DNA of 64,000 nt from Polynucleobacter parvulilacunae (GCF_018881715.1 NZ_JACVPW010000003.1:104883-168882); one strand, 5' to 3'; shown: positions 1-9,911, numbered from the stretch's first letter. Program-made: numbers and translations. The notes: generated by a model from the letters alone, not told the origin.

Positions 1-145
1 GAGTCCACATGCCACCAAAGCCAATCGCATCTTCGTTCTTCCAGGGATCCCGGAAGAAGAGTCCGGCAAAACCATAAACCAATGTCAGCGCAAAAATAAT
101 AATGCGCGGAATTGATTTAGTGGCAGCGGCGGTAAGTTTGACCAT
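1..145 (-). CDS. ArnT-like glycosyltransferase, N-terminal fragment (runs off window)
   Basis: Only the first 48 codons are inside the window. The reading frame starts at ATG 145 on the minus strand. It has a short basic N-terminus, a hydrophobic segment of about 18 residues (roughly 14-32), then an R-D-P-W-K-N-E-D motif followed by G-F-G-G-M-W. That acidic loop after the first membrane helix is typical of ArnT/PMT-type (GT39/GT83) lipid-linked sugar transferases, which act in the inner membrane with a catalytic Asp/Glu in the first periplasmic loop. The gene lies downstream of rpmE on the same strand, with a terminator between them. The family call rests on this short N-terminus only. Confidence 0.6.
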   Translation of the reverse strand, partial: MVKLTAAATKSIPRIIIFALTLVYGFAGLFFRDPWKNEDAIGFGGMWT

Positions 146-155
146 GGGTGAGGTT

Positions 156-183
156 GAAAATAAAAAAGGCAGCAAACGCTGCC
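156..183 (-). terminator. Intrinsic terminator after rpmE2
   Basis: On the minus strand, GGCAGC-GTTT-GCTGCC (168-183) forms a perfect 6-bp stem followed by a T run. It lies about 50 bases past the stop of the L31 gene and just before the glycosyltransferase start. Confidence 0.75.
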
Positions 184-234
184 TTGATTATCTCGCAGAG
201 CAGGTATTTAACATACCCCGCGAATAGAAGTGGT

Positions 235-582
235 TTAAGCCTTCTTCTTAGCTGGCTTTTCAGCAGCTTTAGCTTCTGCAGCAGCAGCTTTTTTCTCAGC
301 TGTTTTAGCAGCGCCATCACCGGAAGCTTTAGCAACAGCTTTAGTTCCGAATTTCTGACGGAATTTCTCAACACGACCAGCGGTATCCATAATTTTCTGG
401 GTACCAGTGTAGAAAGGGTGTGATTCAGATGAAGTCTCGATCTTGGCCAATGGATATTCATTGCCATCTTCCCACTTGATTGTCTCTTTAGTAGACATAG
501 TGGAGCGAGTCTTGAAGCTGAAGTTATTGGAAACGTCTACAAAGACGATTTCGCGATATTCGGGGTGAATGCCAGGTTTCAT
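235..582 (-). CDS. rpmE2: 50S ribosomal protein L31 type B with an Ala/Lys-rich tail
   Basis: This is a 115-residue protein of the large ribosomal subunit. It opens with [20 protein letters not shown] and contains S-H-P-F-Y-T-G and a final R-V-E-K-F-R-Q-K-F, which are standard L31 signatures. The zinc-binding cysteines of type A L31 are absent, so this is the zinc-independent type B form. Type B proteins are usually about 80-90 residues. Here roughly 30 extra residues (85-115), almost all Ala, Lys and Glu, follow the normal end. That low-complexity tail could contact rRNA, but this is inference. The gene lies downstream of rho on the same strand, separated by a terminator, so it probably has its own promoter in 583-715. 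Confidence 0.9.
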   Translation of the reverse strand: MKPGIHPEYREIVFVDVSNNFSFKTRSTMSTKETIKWEDGNEYPLAKIETSSESHPFYTGTQKIMDTAGRVEKFRQKFGTKAVAKASGDGAAKTAEKKAAAAEAKAAEKPAKKKA

Positions 583-715
583 GTTGAGTCCTATGAGCGG
601 GTAGCCGTTTTAGTCAAATTGACTTAAATACTTTCCCAGGTTTTAAAAGCAAGTTAATGGTGCAGCAAAGGCGAAATTATGCCATGAAATCAAGGACAAA
701 GCTCGCTTTAGGAGT

Positions 716-740
716 CTAAAAAGGGCCAAAACAGCCCCCT
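716..740 (-). terminator. Intrinsic terminator after rho
   Basis: On the minus strand GGGCT-GTTTT-GGCCC (one G-T pair) is followed by TTTTT. It starts a dozen bases after the rho stop codon. The stem is short but has a good U-tract. Confidence 0.55.
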
Positions 741-751
741 AGACCCTTAAA

Positions 752-2014
752 TTAGCCTCCGCGACGCATTAAGTCGAAGAATTCACCATTGTTTTTGGTT
801 GATTTGAGCTTATCTACGATGAAGTTCATCGCCTCGATATCGTCCATATCTGCCAGCAATTTACGCAATACCCAGATCTTCTGGAGGTTCTCAGCTTTAA
901 CCAAGAGCTCCTCACGGCGGGTACCAGACTTATTGAGGTTAATAGATGGGTAAACACGACGCTCAGCCAAGCGACGCTCAAGGTGAACTTCCATATTGCC
1001 GGTGCCTTTGAATTCCTCATAGATGAGGTCATCCATACGGCTACCCGTTTCAATCAGGGCAGTAGCGATGATGGTCAATGAACCGCCTTCTTCAATATTA
1101 CGTGCAGCACCGAAGAAACGCTTTGGACGTTGCAATGCGTTTGCATCCACACCACCAGAGAGTACTTTGCCTGATGAAGGAACAACTGTGTTGTATGCAC
1201 GAGCAAGACGAGTAATCGAGTCAAGCAAGATGATGACATCTTTACCCATCTCCACTAAACGCTTAGCTTTTTCAATCACCATCTCGGCAACTTGTACGTG
1301 ACGTACTGCTGGCTCATCAAAAGTAGAGGCAACCACTTCGCCGCGAACGGAGCGTTGCATTTCAGTAACTTCTTCAGGGCGCTCGTCAACGAGCAATACG
1401 ATCAAAATCGCTTCAGGATTATTGGCTGCAATTGCGTGAGCAATGTGCTGCATCATCACGGTCTTACCAGACTTTGGTGACGCCACGATCAAGCCACGTT
1501 GGCCGTAACCAATAGGGGAGATCATGTCGATGATGCGGCCAGTCAAGTTCTCTTCGGCCTTGATATCACGCTCTAAGCTGATAACGCGGTTTGGGTGCAA
1601 AGGCGTTAAATTCTCGAACATGATGCGGTTCTTGAGGGCTTCTGGAGCCAAACCGTTGATCTTGTCTACCTTTACCAATGCAAAGTAACGCTCGCCATCT
1701 TTAGGTGTACGAACTTCACCCTCAACGCTGTCGCCAGTATGTAAATTAAAGCGACGGATCTGCGCAGGGGAGATGTAAATGTCATCAGGAGAAGCCATGT
1801 ATGAGGCTTCAGGAGAGCGCAAGAAACCAAAGCCATCAGGCAATACTTCCAAGGTACCGTCACCGAAAACAGTTTCACCAGCCTTCGCACGTTTTTTCAG
1901 AATGGCAAACATCAATTCTTGTTTGCGCATCCGTTGAGTGTTTTCAATCTCCAGGCTAGCTGCCATTTCAAGCAGAGCGGATACGTGGAGGACTTTGAGT
2001 TCAGTTAATTGCAT
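752..2014 (-). CDS. rho: Transcription termination factor Rho
   Basis: A 420-residue hexameric RNA-dependent ATPase/translocase that releases transcripts at Rho-dependent terminators. Length and order match the family: a helical N-terminal part (residues 1-45), a cold-shock-like RNA-binding domain with G-F-G-F-L-R (about 61-66), then the RecA-type motor. Walker A is SPKSGKT (about 179-185), with Ser where many Rho proteins have Ala. Walker B is [10 protein letters not shown] (about 260-270). The Q/R-loop region with K-V-L-S-G-G-V-D is intact. It sits between trxA and rpmE2, all on the minus strand, a common betaproteobacterial order. The trxA terminator at 2225-2260 suggests a separate rho promoter in 2015-2224, where I see no gene. 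Confidence 0.97.
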   Translation of the reverse strand: MQLTELKVLHVSALLEMAASLEIENTQRMRKQELMFAILKKRAKAGETVFGDGTLEVLPDGFGFLRSPEASYMASPDDIYISPAQIRRFNLHTGDSVEGEVRTPKDGERYFALVKVDKINGLAPEALKNRIMFENLTPLHPNRVISLERDIKAEENLTGRIIDMISPIGYGQRGLIVASPKSGKTVMMQHIAHAIAANNPEAILIVLLVDERPEEVTEMQRSVRGEVVASTFDEPAVRHVQVAEMVIEKAKRLVEMGKDVIILLDSITRLARAYNTVVPSSGKVLSGGVDANALQRPKRFFGAARNIEEGGSLTIIATALIETGSRMDDLIYEEFKGTGNMEVHLERRLAERRVYPSINLNKSGTRREELLVKAENLQKIWVLRKLLADMDDIEAMNFIVDKLKSTKNNGEFFDLMRRGG

Positions 2015-2224
2015 GTGGTTCTCGGGTGTTGATAAAGATAAAAATAAATAAGGGAAATTTGTTTTAGGGTATTGCCGCGCTGATCAAGATCACGCAGATG
2101 TGGAAAAACAGAATTTTTGGAATTTGCTAAAAGAAGGGGGAGATAAATTGCTGAAAATCGGAGCACTGATTAGTGCGTTTGAGTAATACTACACTAAAAA
2201 ACGGGTCTGGCAACTGCGGGAAAT

Positions 2225-2260
2225 CGATAAAAACCACAGGCTCAGCTGGTGAACCTGTGG
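2225..2260 (-). terminator. Intrinsic terminator after trxA
   Basis: On the minus strand CCACAGG (2254-2260) pairs perfectly with CCTGTGG (2234-2240) across a 13-base loop and is followed by TTTTTAT. It starts 12 bases after the thioredoxin stop codon. Confidence 0.75.
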
Positions 2261-2271
2261 TCTGAGACTAT

Positions 2272-2598
2272 TTACAGATGACTATCAATAAACGCAGTCA
2301 ACTGGGATTTGGCCAAAGCGCCTACTTTTTGAGCAGCCACGGTGCCATTTTTGAAGAGGATCAAGGTAGGAATGCCGCGAATATTGAACTGGGCAGGAAC
2401 ACCTTGGTTCTCATCTACGTTCATTTTTGCGATCTGTAGCTTGTCGCCATACTCGCCAGCGAGCTCTTCCAGAATCGGACCAATCATTTTGCAAGGACCG
2501 CACCACTCAGCCCAGAAGTCGAGCAGAACAGGTTTATCGGACTTGAGGACGTCTTGTTCGAAAGAGGCGTCAGTTACATATTTAATGCCGGCACTCAT
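2272..2598 (-). CDS. trxA: Thioredoxin
   Basis: A 108-residue cytoplasmic disulfide reductase, the normal thioredoxin length. The active site W-C-G-P-C-K lies at residues 32-37, preceded by L-D-F-W-A-E. The cis-proline region [10 protein letters not shown] is present near residue 75. It is reduced by NADPH-thioredoxin reductase and supplies electrons to ribonucleotide reductase and oxidised proteins (family knowledge). It is divergent from addB, and the 110 bases between them hold both promoters. A strong terminator separates it from rho. Confidence 0.97.
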   Translation of the reverse strand: MSAGIKYVTDASFEQDVLKSDKPVLLDFWAEWCGPCKMIGPILEELAGEYGDKLQIAKMNVDENQGVPAQFNIRGIPTLILFKNGTVAAQKVGALAKSQLTAFIDSHL

Positions 2599-2651
2599 GA
2601 AAATTCCTTATTTAGACTTATTTAGCGAGTTATTTAATTATGTCGTTACAA

Positions 2652-2672
2652 CGCTTATATTAGCAATAAGCG
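2652..2672. promoter_or_regulatory. Perfect 7-bp palindrome in the trxA/addB divergent promoter region
   Basis: CGCTTAT (2652-2658) and ATAAGCG (2666-2672) form a perfect dyad with a 7-base spacer between two divergent genes, and GAACGTTC follows directly (from 2673). It could be an operator for a dimeric regulator or the stem of a leader hairpin. No regulator is identified. Confidence 0.3.
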
Positions 2673-2708
2673 GAACGTTCTGCTCAAAACAGATAAATTA
2701 CTCTATTA

Positions 2709-5700
2709 ATGTCTCAGCCTTTCCCTGCCATTTCTGATCAAAAGCAGCCACAAGCATGGGCAATCACGCCCAATAGCCAAGCGCTTGCCCAATTGGCAAA
2801 AGGAATTTGGGATTGTGCAGTGCAAACCAATCAACGCCCCTTGGTGGTGCTCAGTACTGCTGGTCCACTGATTGGGGTAAGGGCAGCTTTAGAGCAAAAC
2901 CGACCAAAAGACCTGCCAAGCAGCATCGCCTTTCTACCCCAAGTAATTAGTTTTACGGATTGGCTAGAAGCGGCGCCAGGCGCATGGAAGTTTCCCAAGA
3001 AACAAAGTGATCTTGAGAGATGGCTGTCAGTCTTTGTAAATTTACGCAAACATAAAACATTGCAAGCGTGGTTTAAGGCAGAGAGTGAAGCAGGGGCCTG
3101 GGGATTAGCGCAAGCGGTGATTGACGCATGTGACGCACTATCTGAGGCAGTTGTTCCGCAACTACAAGATGAACTGAACACTCTCTTAAATACGCATGCA
3201 TTGGACACTGAAACTTGGCTTAAAAAAGTAGAGCTTGTTTTAGATCAAGCGATAGCTAAAGCATATGTAGGGCTCTCGCGTAATGTTGTAGATGAAGAGT
3301 CTGCGGTGCTTCTCACTTTCTGGCGTTATCTAACCAGCGTTGGCGATCCAGTTATTCGAAAGCATTTAGCAATGGCTGCGCATATGCAGGCAGCAATGGT
3401 TAATGCAGAAAATCAACATAACAATGTGCGCCCATTTATTTGGGTGCAGACCGCAGATCCAAAGCCAATTGATCAAGAGTTAATCAATCGATACCTGAAT
3501 GATTACGCGCAGTTCGCGCCAGTAGTCGGTGTAGACAGTGACTGGAATTCAGTAGCCCTGTGGTCTGAGGCTCTTTGTGGACTTGATGAAGGCGGCAATA
3601 TCGCATCTGCAAACCCTGCAGAAGAATCTCAAGTGAATAGCAATATTCAGGCAAATAGAAATGATGATTGGCGCTTGTTAGCGGCAAGACGCTTTGAAGA
3701 ATTAGCATGGGCTGCAACAAAATCGATTGAATCGCATCTTATTGCCGGCAAGAAAAATATTGCCTTAGTTGCACAAGATCGTTTGGCAGCCCGAAGGGCG
3801 CGAGCACTGTTAAGTCGCTTAGGTAATGCTTTACGTATACGTGATGAAACGGGTTGGAAGTTATCCACCACCAGAGCGGCAGCTGCCTTCGATAGCTGGC
3901 TTGAAGTGATACGTGCTCCCAAAGAGGGGCCTAGTGCAAGCGCACTGCTAGAGTTTTTGCAAAATCCTTATTTTGATCTAGCACATAGCCTGAATAAATC
4001 TCCCGAGGCATGTATTGGTCTGCTTGCTCAGCTGGAAGATATTTTGATTGCCAGTCAAGCGAAGTCAGGATGGGAAACTTTCCTCATGGCAATAGAGCGA
4101 GCCAATAAACATGCGGCTTCTAATGGCGGCTCTCCTAATGAGCATTTAATCGATCTCATTAAGTTTGTGAGACGCCTGCACGCAGCTTGGCAGCAATTGT
4201 CAGTAGATTGTTCTAGCGCTTACGATCTTTTGCAAAAAAACCTGCTAGAGACAGGCATGGCCGGCAGACTAGATCAGGACGCTGCTGGCAAGCAGCTTCT
4301 AGACATGCTTAATGGCTTTAATCTGAATGGCGGCATTTATAGCAATTTGAAGATGAGATTGCCCGAATGGCTGAGTCTTTTAAAGACGGTGATGGAAGAG
4401 GCGACCTATGAAGAGGCTGGTACAGAAGCGCAAGCTACTTTAAGCATTTTGCCGCTGAGCTCAACACGCTTGCGTCAATTTGACGCGGTAGTATTGGTGG
4501 GGTGCGATGAACAGCAGCTGCCGGCATTTGCTGAGCCGCCATTATTTTTCTCGGATACGCTAAATCGCTATCTCAAGTCCTCCACAATTGCTGCTCAATT
4601 TGTACAGCAGGCGAGAGATCTCTCTCAATTACTAGTCTCTTGTAAGCAGGTGGATCTTCTCTGGCAGAGTAAAAGTAAAAGTGGTGAGCCTCTGCGTCCA
4701 TCCGCTTGGATTCAACGGCTGCAGACCCAATTAAAAACCTGGAAAGCGATTGAGGTTAAGCCAGGGATATATGAGGGTAGGTCACAACCGATTCAGATGT
4801 CTGTGAGTGTGCCGGATACCGATCTGGCGATCCCGGTAACGGTTTCACCCAGTGCCTATAAGGCTTTGCGCGATTGTCCTTATCGCTATTACGTCGGTAG
4901 CTTATTAGGCTTACGTAAAGCGAAAGAATTTGAGGAGGGGTTTGATGCCTCTTTAGCAGGTCAAACCTTGCATGCTTTACTTAAGACTTTTTTTCAAGCA
5001 TTGAAAACGGAAGACGAAAAATTGCACTCACCAATTCATGATGGTGCCCAAGCGCGCCGTCAATGGATGATTGATCATTTAATGAAATATTCAGAGAAAG
5101 AATTTGAGCGTCTGATTGCTGGTGATGCAAGGGTATTAGGAACGCTAAGAGATTGGCAAAAACAAATCCCAAGTTTTGTTGATTGGCAGATTCAGAGAGA
5201 GGGCGAAGGCTGGCGTTATCACGATGCTGAGCTGACAGTTGGCTTTACATTGAGTTTGACTGATCCAGCGGGTGTGCAAAGAGATGTTCGTATTGCAGGG
5301 CGTGCCGATCGATTTGATATTCATCAATCTGATAGCTCTGCAGCGGCTGTTATTGACTATAAAAATCAAAAGATGAAAAAGATTGTCGATCGTGCCGAGA
5401 ATATCTTGGATGATCCACAGTTATTAATCTATGCGCGTGCTGCCAATGAAAATGCCATCGCAGCCCATATTCCAGGTCGTACAGTAGGTGAGGCACAGTG
5501 GGTAAGCCTCAAGGCCGAGTTGGATAAAGGCGAGGATAAAAGCATTCGGTCACATGCAGTAGAAAATATGCCCGAGCTGATGATTCAGTTTTCTGAGCAA
5601 ATCACTCAAGACTTAAATAGCTTATGGGCGCGTAAGCCCATGCAAGCATTTGCGCCCGATAGCGTCTGCCAATACTGTGAAGCTAGGGGCATTTGTAGGA

Positions 5701-5714
5701 AGGGGATGTGGTGA
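2709..5714 (+). CDS. addB: AddB-like recombination nuclease subunit (inactive helicase fold plus PD-(D/E)XK nuclease)
   Basis: A 1001-residue partner of the AddA helicase-nuclease encoded next to it. Together they process double-strand breaks for RecA loading. The N-terminus has a helicase-like layout but no G-x-G-K-T/S Walker A motif, as expected of a scaffold subunit. The C-terminal nuclease shows a His motif (A-G-Q-T-L-H-A-L-L), G-R-A-D-R-F-D and V-I-D-Y-K, the PD-(D/E)XK core. A cysteine in D-C-P-Y-R-Y-Y (about 722) plus the terminal C-x2-C-x5-C form the iron-sulfur staple known in AddB/Cas4-type nucleases. Its stop overlaps the addA start as GTGA, indicating translational coupling. Sequence divergence in this family makes the symbol less certain than the role. 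Confidence 0.8.
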   Translation: MSQPFPAISDQKQPQAWAITPNSQALAQLAKGIWDCAVQTNQRPLVVLSTAGPLIGVRAALEQNRPKDLPSSIAFLPQVISFTDWLEAAPGAWKFPKKQSDLERWLSVFVNLRKHKTLQAWFKAESEAGAWGLAQAVIDACDALSEAVVPQLQDELNTLLNTHALDTETWLKKVELVLDQAIAKAYVGLSRNVVDEESAVLLTFWRYLTSVGDPVIRKHLAMAAHMQAAMVNAENQHNNVRPFIWVQTADPKPIDQELINRYLNDYAQFAPVVGVDSDWNSVALWSEALCGLDEGGNIASANPAEESQVNSNIQANRNDDWRLLAARRFEELAWAATKSIESHLIAGKKNIALVAQDRLAARRARALLSRLGNALRIRDETGWKLSTTRAAAAFDSWLEVIRAPKEGPSASALLEFLQNPYFDLAHSLNKSPEACIGLLAQLEDILIASQAKSGWETFLMAIERANKHAASNGGSPNEHLIDLIKFVRRLHAAWQQLSVDCSSAYDLLQKNLLETGMAGRLDQDAAGKQLLDMLNGFNLNGGIYSNLKMRLPEWLSLLKTVMEEATYEEAGTEAQATLSILPLSSTRLRQFDAVVLVGCDEQQLPAFAEPPLFFSDTLNRYLKSSTIAAQFVQQARDLSQLLVSCKQVDLLWQSKSKSGEPLRPSAWIQRLQTQLKTWKAIEVKPGIYEGRSQPIQMSVSVPDTDLAIPVTVSPSAYKALRDCPYRYYVGSLLGLRKAKEFEEGFDASLAGQTLHALLKTFFQALKTEDEKLHSPIHDGAQARRQWMIDHLMKYSEKEFERLIAGDARVLGTLRDWQKQIPSFVDWQIQREGEGWRYHDAELTVGFTLSLTDPAGVQRDVRIAGRADRFDIHQSDSSAAAVIDYKNQKMKKIVDRAENILDDPQLLIYARAANENAIAAHIPGRTVGEAQWVSLKAELDKGEDKSIRSHAVENMPELMIQFSEQITQDLNSLWARKPMQAFAPDSVCQYCEARGICRKGMW

Positions 5715-8700
5715 GCGAAGAGTTCAATTATTCCTTAGCCTGCAATCCAGAGAGATCGGTGATTGTTTCTGCTTGTGCTGGTAGTGGCAAAACTTGGCTA
5801 TTAGTAGCTCGCATGATCCGGTTATTGCTAGCTGGTGCGGCGCCGCAGGAGATCTTGGCGCTCACCTTTACTCGTAAAGCGGCACAAGAGATGCGTGATC
5901 GTCTCTATGGTTTATTGGAAGAGTTTTCTGTTGCGGATGACGCAACACTAACGCATGAATTACAAATCAGGGGTCTAACAAAAGCAGAAGCCATTCAACT
6001 GTTATCCCATGCTAGAGCCCTGTACATGAAGGTCTTGTCTAGTCCTCAGGCGCTTGTTATTGATACCTTCCACGGTTGGTTTGGGCGCCTACTTGGCGCA
6101 GCCCCAGTATCAGCAGAGGTGCAGCCTGGCTTCAATCTACGCGAAGATGCTAAACGCCTGCAAGAAGAGTGCATGGAAGATTGGTGGGGCAATCTTCCAG
6201 AAGATTTAAAAAAGCACTATGACGTATTGCTGGCAGAGTTTGGTGCGAGTGAAACCCAAAAGTTTTTGATGGGTAATTACAGTCTCTTTAAGCAAAGAGG
6301 TGCATGGACTTTCTTTAAAGATGCATGCATTACTAAGAACATAAAACCAGTCGATTTCTTAAGCAAAGTCTTGCCGTACATTAGCAAGAAAAATCCACTT
6401 GAAGCATTTTGGCAGCGCCCCGGCACCAAGAAGGATCTAGAAGCGCTCTATAAATGCTTTAGTAACGGTACGCCAACACAAATTGGTAAAGCAGAGTATC
6501 TCAAGCAAGTAATTGAGCATCATGATGCTAACGGCTCCGTAATGGATATCGCAAATGAGTTTCAAACTTACTTTTTGACTCAGGCCCGTACTTCATTGGC
6601 GGATATTGCCAAAACTTCTGCCCCCATGCTCAAGTACCTAGATAAAACGGGCGGAGATCCGGTAGAGATTACGGCGATTCGTAATGCTTGGGTAGAGGCC
6701 TATGAAGCTTTCTTTGTCTGGCAAAGTGAGCATCTAGTTCATGAGCTCAATCTTGCTTGGTTTGCCATGAGTGAAGCAATGCTCGTTCATATGGAAAAAG
6801 CCAAAGAGGCTATGCGTGTGCGCGACTTCGATGACTTGGAGATTGGCGTGAGTCAATTAATGACTAGCTCCGCCAATGCATCCTATCTGCAAGCCCGCTT
6901 GGATGCAAAGTACAAACATATTTTGATTGATGAGTTTCAGGATACCAATCCATTGCAGTGGCAAATCTTGCGCTCATGGTTAGATGGCTATGGTGAAGAT
7001 GGTTCAATGCCAAGCGTCTTCATTGTCGGTGATCCCAAGCAATCTATTTATCGCTTCCGGCGCGCTGATCCACGGTTATTTGATAGCGCTAGAGATTTTC
7101 TGGTGAGCAAGTTAAATGCAGCCGCTTTATCTCAAAATACTACTCGCAGAAATGCACCTGCTATTAATGATGCGGTTAATCAGGTATTTTTAGCGGGCGC
7201 TTTACCGGAGAGTTATCAATACGCTAAACAAGCTACAGCTTGGAAGCCTTTGCAGGATCGCTTACCAGAAGAGATTTATGCAGCAGTGGGTGAGGCGCAA
7301 TTACTACCGCTAATTGGGCGCGTAGACGAGGAGCAACCAGAGAGAGATGGTTCTGCTTTTGATGCTGCAATTCGAGATTCTGGTCAAACCAGTGATGTGC
7401 AGCAGCGCTATGAAGAGGGTAAGCAAATTAGCCGCTTAATTCGCCACGTGATTGCCACACGTCAAGTGATGGATAAAAAAGATGGTCAAGATTGTTGGCG
7501 CCCAGCAAGAGCTAGCGACTTCATTCTGTTGGTTAAGCGTCGTAAATATTTGCCACAGTTCGAAAGAGCTCTTCGTGAGGCAGGTTTGGCTTATGACAGC
7601 ACTCGCTTGGGCGGCCTTCTTAATACATTAGAGATTGATGACTTAATTGCATTGCTCACGGTTTTGGTTTCTCCTCGCCATGATTTGCCATTAGCCCAGG
7701 TTTTGCGTAGCCCGATTTTTGGCTTCACTGAAGCGCATATGCAAGAACTCAGCATGAGTGTGAATGGCAATCAGCAGGGCTATCGCTGTTGGTGGGATGC
7801 TTTACAGGATAGTCAAAACCCACATATCCAAAAGGCTGCAAGGTATTTGGAGCATTGGCGCGGGCTAGGCGAGGTATTACCAGTGCAGGACTTACTGGAT
7901 TTGATTTATCACGAGAGCAATTTGCGCGTGAGCTATGCCGTTGCCGCTCAAAATCTAGCAAGGGCACAAGTCCTGGCCAATCTAGATGCTTTTCTAGAGC
8001 TCGCCTTAAATCAAGATGGCGGTCGCTATCCAAGCTTAAGTCGCTTCATTGATGAGATGAATGCAATGCGCCGTGGCGATGATGATGAAACGCCAGATGA
8101 GGGCGATGTTGAGGCTGAAGCTAATGAAGATATTGGTGAGGTAGATGAGCAAAGCGAGATGTCAGAGGAGGATCGTCATAAGCGTGTACGTTTAATGACA
8201 ATTCATGGGGCTAAAGGATTGGAGTCGCCCTTTGTCATCATGCTCGACGCAAATAATACCGAGTGGCGCGCGCCACATCGCGGCATTCTCCTGGATTGGT
8301 CGCCAGAGCATGAGAGCCCGACACATCTCTCCCTGTATACCTCTAAGACCCTCACGGGTGAGCGTAGCGCTATCTTCAAAAAGGAAAATGAAGTTAGTCA
8401 AAATGAAAACTGGAACCTTCTCTACGTTGCGATGACTAGAGCCAAGCAGGGCTTATGGCTGAGCGGCGCGGCTAACAGTAGCAAGACTGGTCTGAATGAG
8501 CGCTCTTGGTATGGCAGAGCTTTGGCCGCAGGTGTTCCTATGTTAGACATCAATACCCCTGATCTTAAAGATATGCCCATAGAACAACGCGATATGCAGT
8601 TGGAGCTGGGAAGTACGCCATTTACGATTGATCACTTTCAGATTGCGTGGGATCAGGCTAAGACTCATTATCAAGACTCAATTGCAAAGATTGAGAGTGG

Positions 8701-9226
8701 CGCCTTAGCTAAAGCGCTTGCAGAAAAAACCTTAGAACAAGCAAAAGCGGAGCCTGACCCAGAAATTTTGGAAGAGGGCACGAACTTCCACAAATTACTT
8801 GAGTTCCTCACGCCGGATTCTAGTAATGAGGCAGTCTCACCTATGCCAAGCGAGCAAGAGCTCATGAACTGGCTTGGCGTTGATCAGGAGGGTGCAAATA
8901 AACTGATTGCACGCGTCCAAAAAGTGCTGACAACCCCAGAGCTCAAGCCTTATCTGACATCAGGCGAGTGGGTGCAGGCTTGGAATGAGTTAGATATCGC
9001 TAGCGAAGATGGCAAGAGCTACCGCATGGACCGATTGGTGGAGCTCGATGATCATTTGGCCATCATTGATTACAAGTTGACCATCCCAGAAGCAGGTAGC
9101 GAGAAATATGAAAAGTATCGCAAGCAGTTGCAGGGCTATCAGGCTGAACTAGCCAGAATTAGAAAAGACAAGCCAAACAAGGCTTATTTGATTTCTGCGC
9201 AAGGCGAGATCAAGGAGATCTATTAA
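5711..9226 (+). CDS. addA: AddA-like UvrD-family helicase/nuclease
   Basis: A superfamily 1A helicase of about 1170 residues with a C-terminal nuclease. Motif I is C-A-G-S-G-K-T near residue 25, followed by L-T-F-T-R-K-A-A. Motif II is L-I-D-E-F-Q-D-T-N, motif III V-G-D-P-K-Q-S-I-Y-R-F-R. Motif V is T-I-H-G-A-K-G-L-E and motif VI Y-V-A-M-T-R-A-K. The nuclease has G-T-N-F-H-K-L-L, A-I-I-D-Y-K-L and Q-L-Q-G-Y. An acidic low-complexity insert lies near residues 790-820. I chose GTG 5711, which overlaps the addB stop as GTGA with an AGGAAGGGG ribosome site in front; GTG 5708 is also possible. The pair replaces RecBCD in many bacteria (family knowledge). Confidence 0.85.
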   Translation: MSEEFNYSLACNPERSVIVSACAGSGKTWLLVARMIRLLLAGAAPQEILALTFTRKAAQEMRDRLYGLLEEFSVADDATLTHELQIRGLTKAEAIQLLSHARALYMKVLSSPQALVIDTFHGWFGRLLGAAPVSAEVQPGFNLREDAKRLQEECMEDWWGNLPEDLKKHYDVLLAEFGASETQKFLMGNYSLFKQRGAWTFFKDACITKNIKPVDFLSKVLPYISKKNPLEAFWQRPGTKKDLEALYKCFSNGTPTQIGKAEYLKQVIEHHDANGSVMDIANEFQTYFLTQARTSLADIAKTSAPMLKYLDKTGGDPVEITAIRNAWVEAYEAFFVWQSEHLVHELNLAWFAMSEAMLVHMEKAKEAMRVRDFDDLEIGVSQLMTSSANASYLQARLDAKYKHILIDEFQDTNPLQWQILRSWLDGYGEDGSMPSVFIVGDPKQSIYRFRRADPRLFDSARDFLVSKLNAAALSQNTTRRNAPAINDAVNQVFLAGALPESYQYAKQATAWKPLQDRLPEEIYAAVGEAQLLPLIGRVDEEQPERDGSAFDAAIRDSGQTSDVQQRYEEGKQISRLIRHVIATRQVMDKKDGQDCWRPARASDFILLVKRRKYLPQFERALREAGLAYDSTRLGGLLNTLEIDDLIALLTVLVSPRHDLPLAQVLRSPIFGFTEAHMQELSMSVNGNQQGYRCWWDALQDSQNPHIQKAARYLEHWRGLGEVLPVQDLLDLIYHESNLRVSYAVAAQNLARAQVLANLDAFLELALNQDGGRYPSLSRFIDEMNAMRRGDDDETPDEGDVEAEANEDIGEVDEQSEMSEEDRHKRVRLMTIHGAKGLESPFVIMLDANNTEWRAPHRGILLDWSPEHESPTHLSLYTSKTLTGERSAIFKKENEVSQNENWNLLYVAMTRAKQGLWLSGAANSSKTGLNERSWYGRALAAGVPMLDINTPDLKDMPIEQRDMQLELGSTPFTIDHFQIAWDQAKTHYQDSIAKIESGALAKALAEKTLEQAKAEPDPEILEEGTNFHKLLEFLTPDSSNEAVSPMPSEQELMNWLGVDQEGANKLIARVQKVLTTPELKPYLTSGEWVQAWNELDIASEDGKSYRMDRLVELDDHLAIIDYKLTIPEAGSEKYEKYRKQLQGYQAELARIRKDKPNKAYLISAQGEIKEIY

Positions 9227-9280
9227 ACTGAATCAATCGGTTTAGCAACCTCGTCTTACTTCATTCTTTAGGAAATCCCC

Positions 9281-9784
9281 ATGGCAATTTCAATGTACCA
9301 AGTATCAATCCCGCAATTTACAAAGATGCTCACCAACCTTTCGAACATCCTCAAAAAGGGTGAAGAATTTGCGGGTGCCAAGGGCCTTGATAGCAAAGTG
9401 TTGGTAGAGGGTCGGCTTGCTCCAGATATGTTTCCGCTAACTAAGCAAATTCAAATTGCTTGTGATCTAGTAAAAAATGGCATGGCGCGCATAGCTGGTG
9501 TTGAGTCGCCTAAATTTGAAGATGATGAGGTAACCTTTGCGGACCTTCAGGAGCGAATTGCTAAAACCATTGCTTTTGCTAATAGCCTCAAACCAGAGCA
9601 GATTAATGGCACCGAAGCGAAAGAAATTAAGTTCTCGATTAAAGAGTGGAGCTTTGAGTTTGTCGGTGAGCAGTATTTACTGACTTGGATTACTCCTAAT
9701 TTCTACTTTCATGTGACTACGGCTTATGACATCCTGCGTCACAACGGGGTAGAAATCGGGAAGACGGATTATTTGGGCGGTTAA
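9281..9784 (+). CDS. DUF1993 family protein
   Basis: A 167-residue cytoplasmic protein with the DUF1993 pattern: an N-terminal helix starting S-M-Y-Q-V-S-I-P-Q-F, then G-L-D-S-K-V-L-V-E-G-R-L-A-P-D-M-F-P-L, and near the end Y-F-H-V-T-T-A-Y-D-I-L-R-H-N-G-V-E-I-G-K. The family has a DinB-like four-helix fold (family knowledge) and no established biochemical role. It follows addA on the same strand by 54 bases with its own ribosome site (AGGAAA), so co-transcription with addBA is possible. Confidence 0.85.
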   Translation: MAISMYQVSIPQFTKMLTNLSNILKKGEEFAGAKGLDSKVLVEGRLAPDMFPLTKQIQIACDLVKNGMARIAGVESPKFEDDEVTFADLQERIAKTIAFANSLKPEQINGTEAKEIKFSIKEWSFEFVGEQYLLTWITPNFYFHVTTAYDILRHNGVEIGKTDYLGG

Positions 9785-9794
9785 ACTAGGGGCC

Positions 9795-9911
9795 ATGGAT
9801 CACTTTACTAAGCTCGTCGACATTGCGCAGCCTTGGCTGTATCGCGCCAGCATTTATCTTTCAAATGCTTTTGTCGACGACCCGGCGATCCTGGCCTTTG
9901 CTTTTTGCTAA
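9795..9911 (+). CDS. Possible 38-residue ORF between DUF1993 and terminator
   Basis: ATG 9795 follows AGGGG at a short spacing and encodes 38 residues ending in a hydrophobic stretch (A-I-L-A-F-A-F-C). It lies between the DUF1993 gene and the terminator at 9926-9952, so it would be transcribed. I recognise no family. It may be a real small protein, a gene remnant, or chance. Confidence 0.25.
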   Translation: MDHFTKLVDIAQPWLYRASIYLSNAFVDDPAILAFAFC

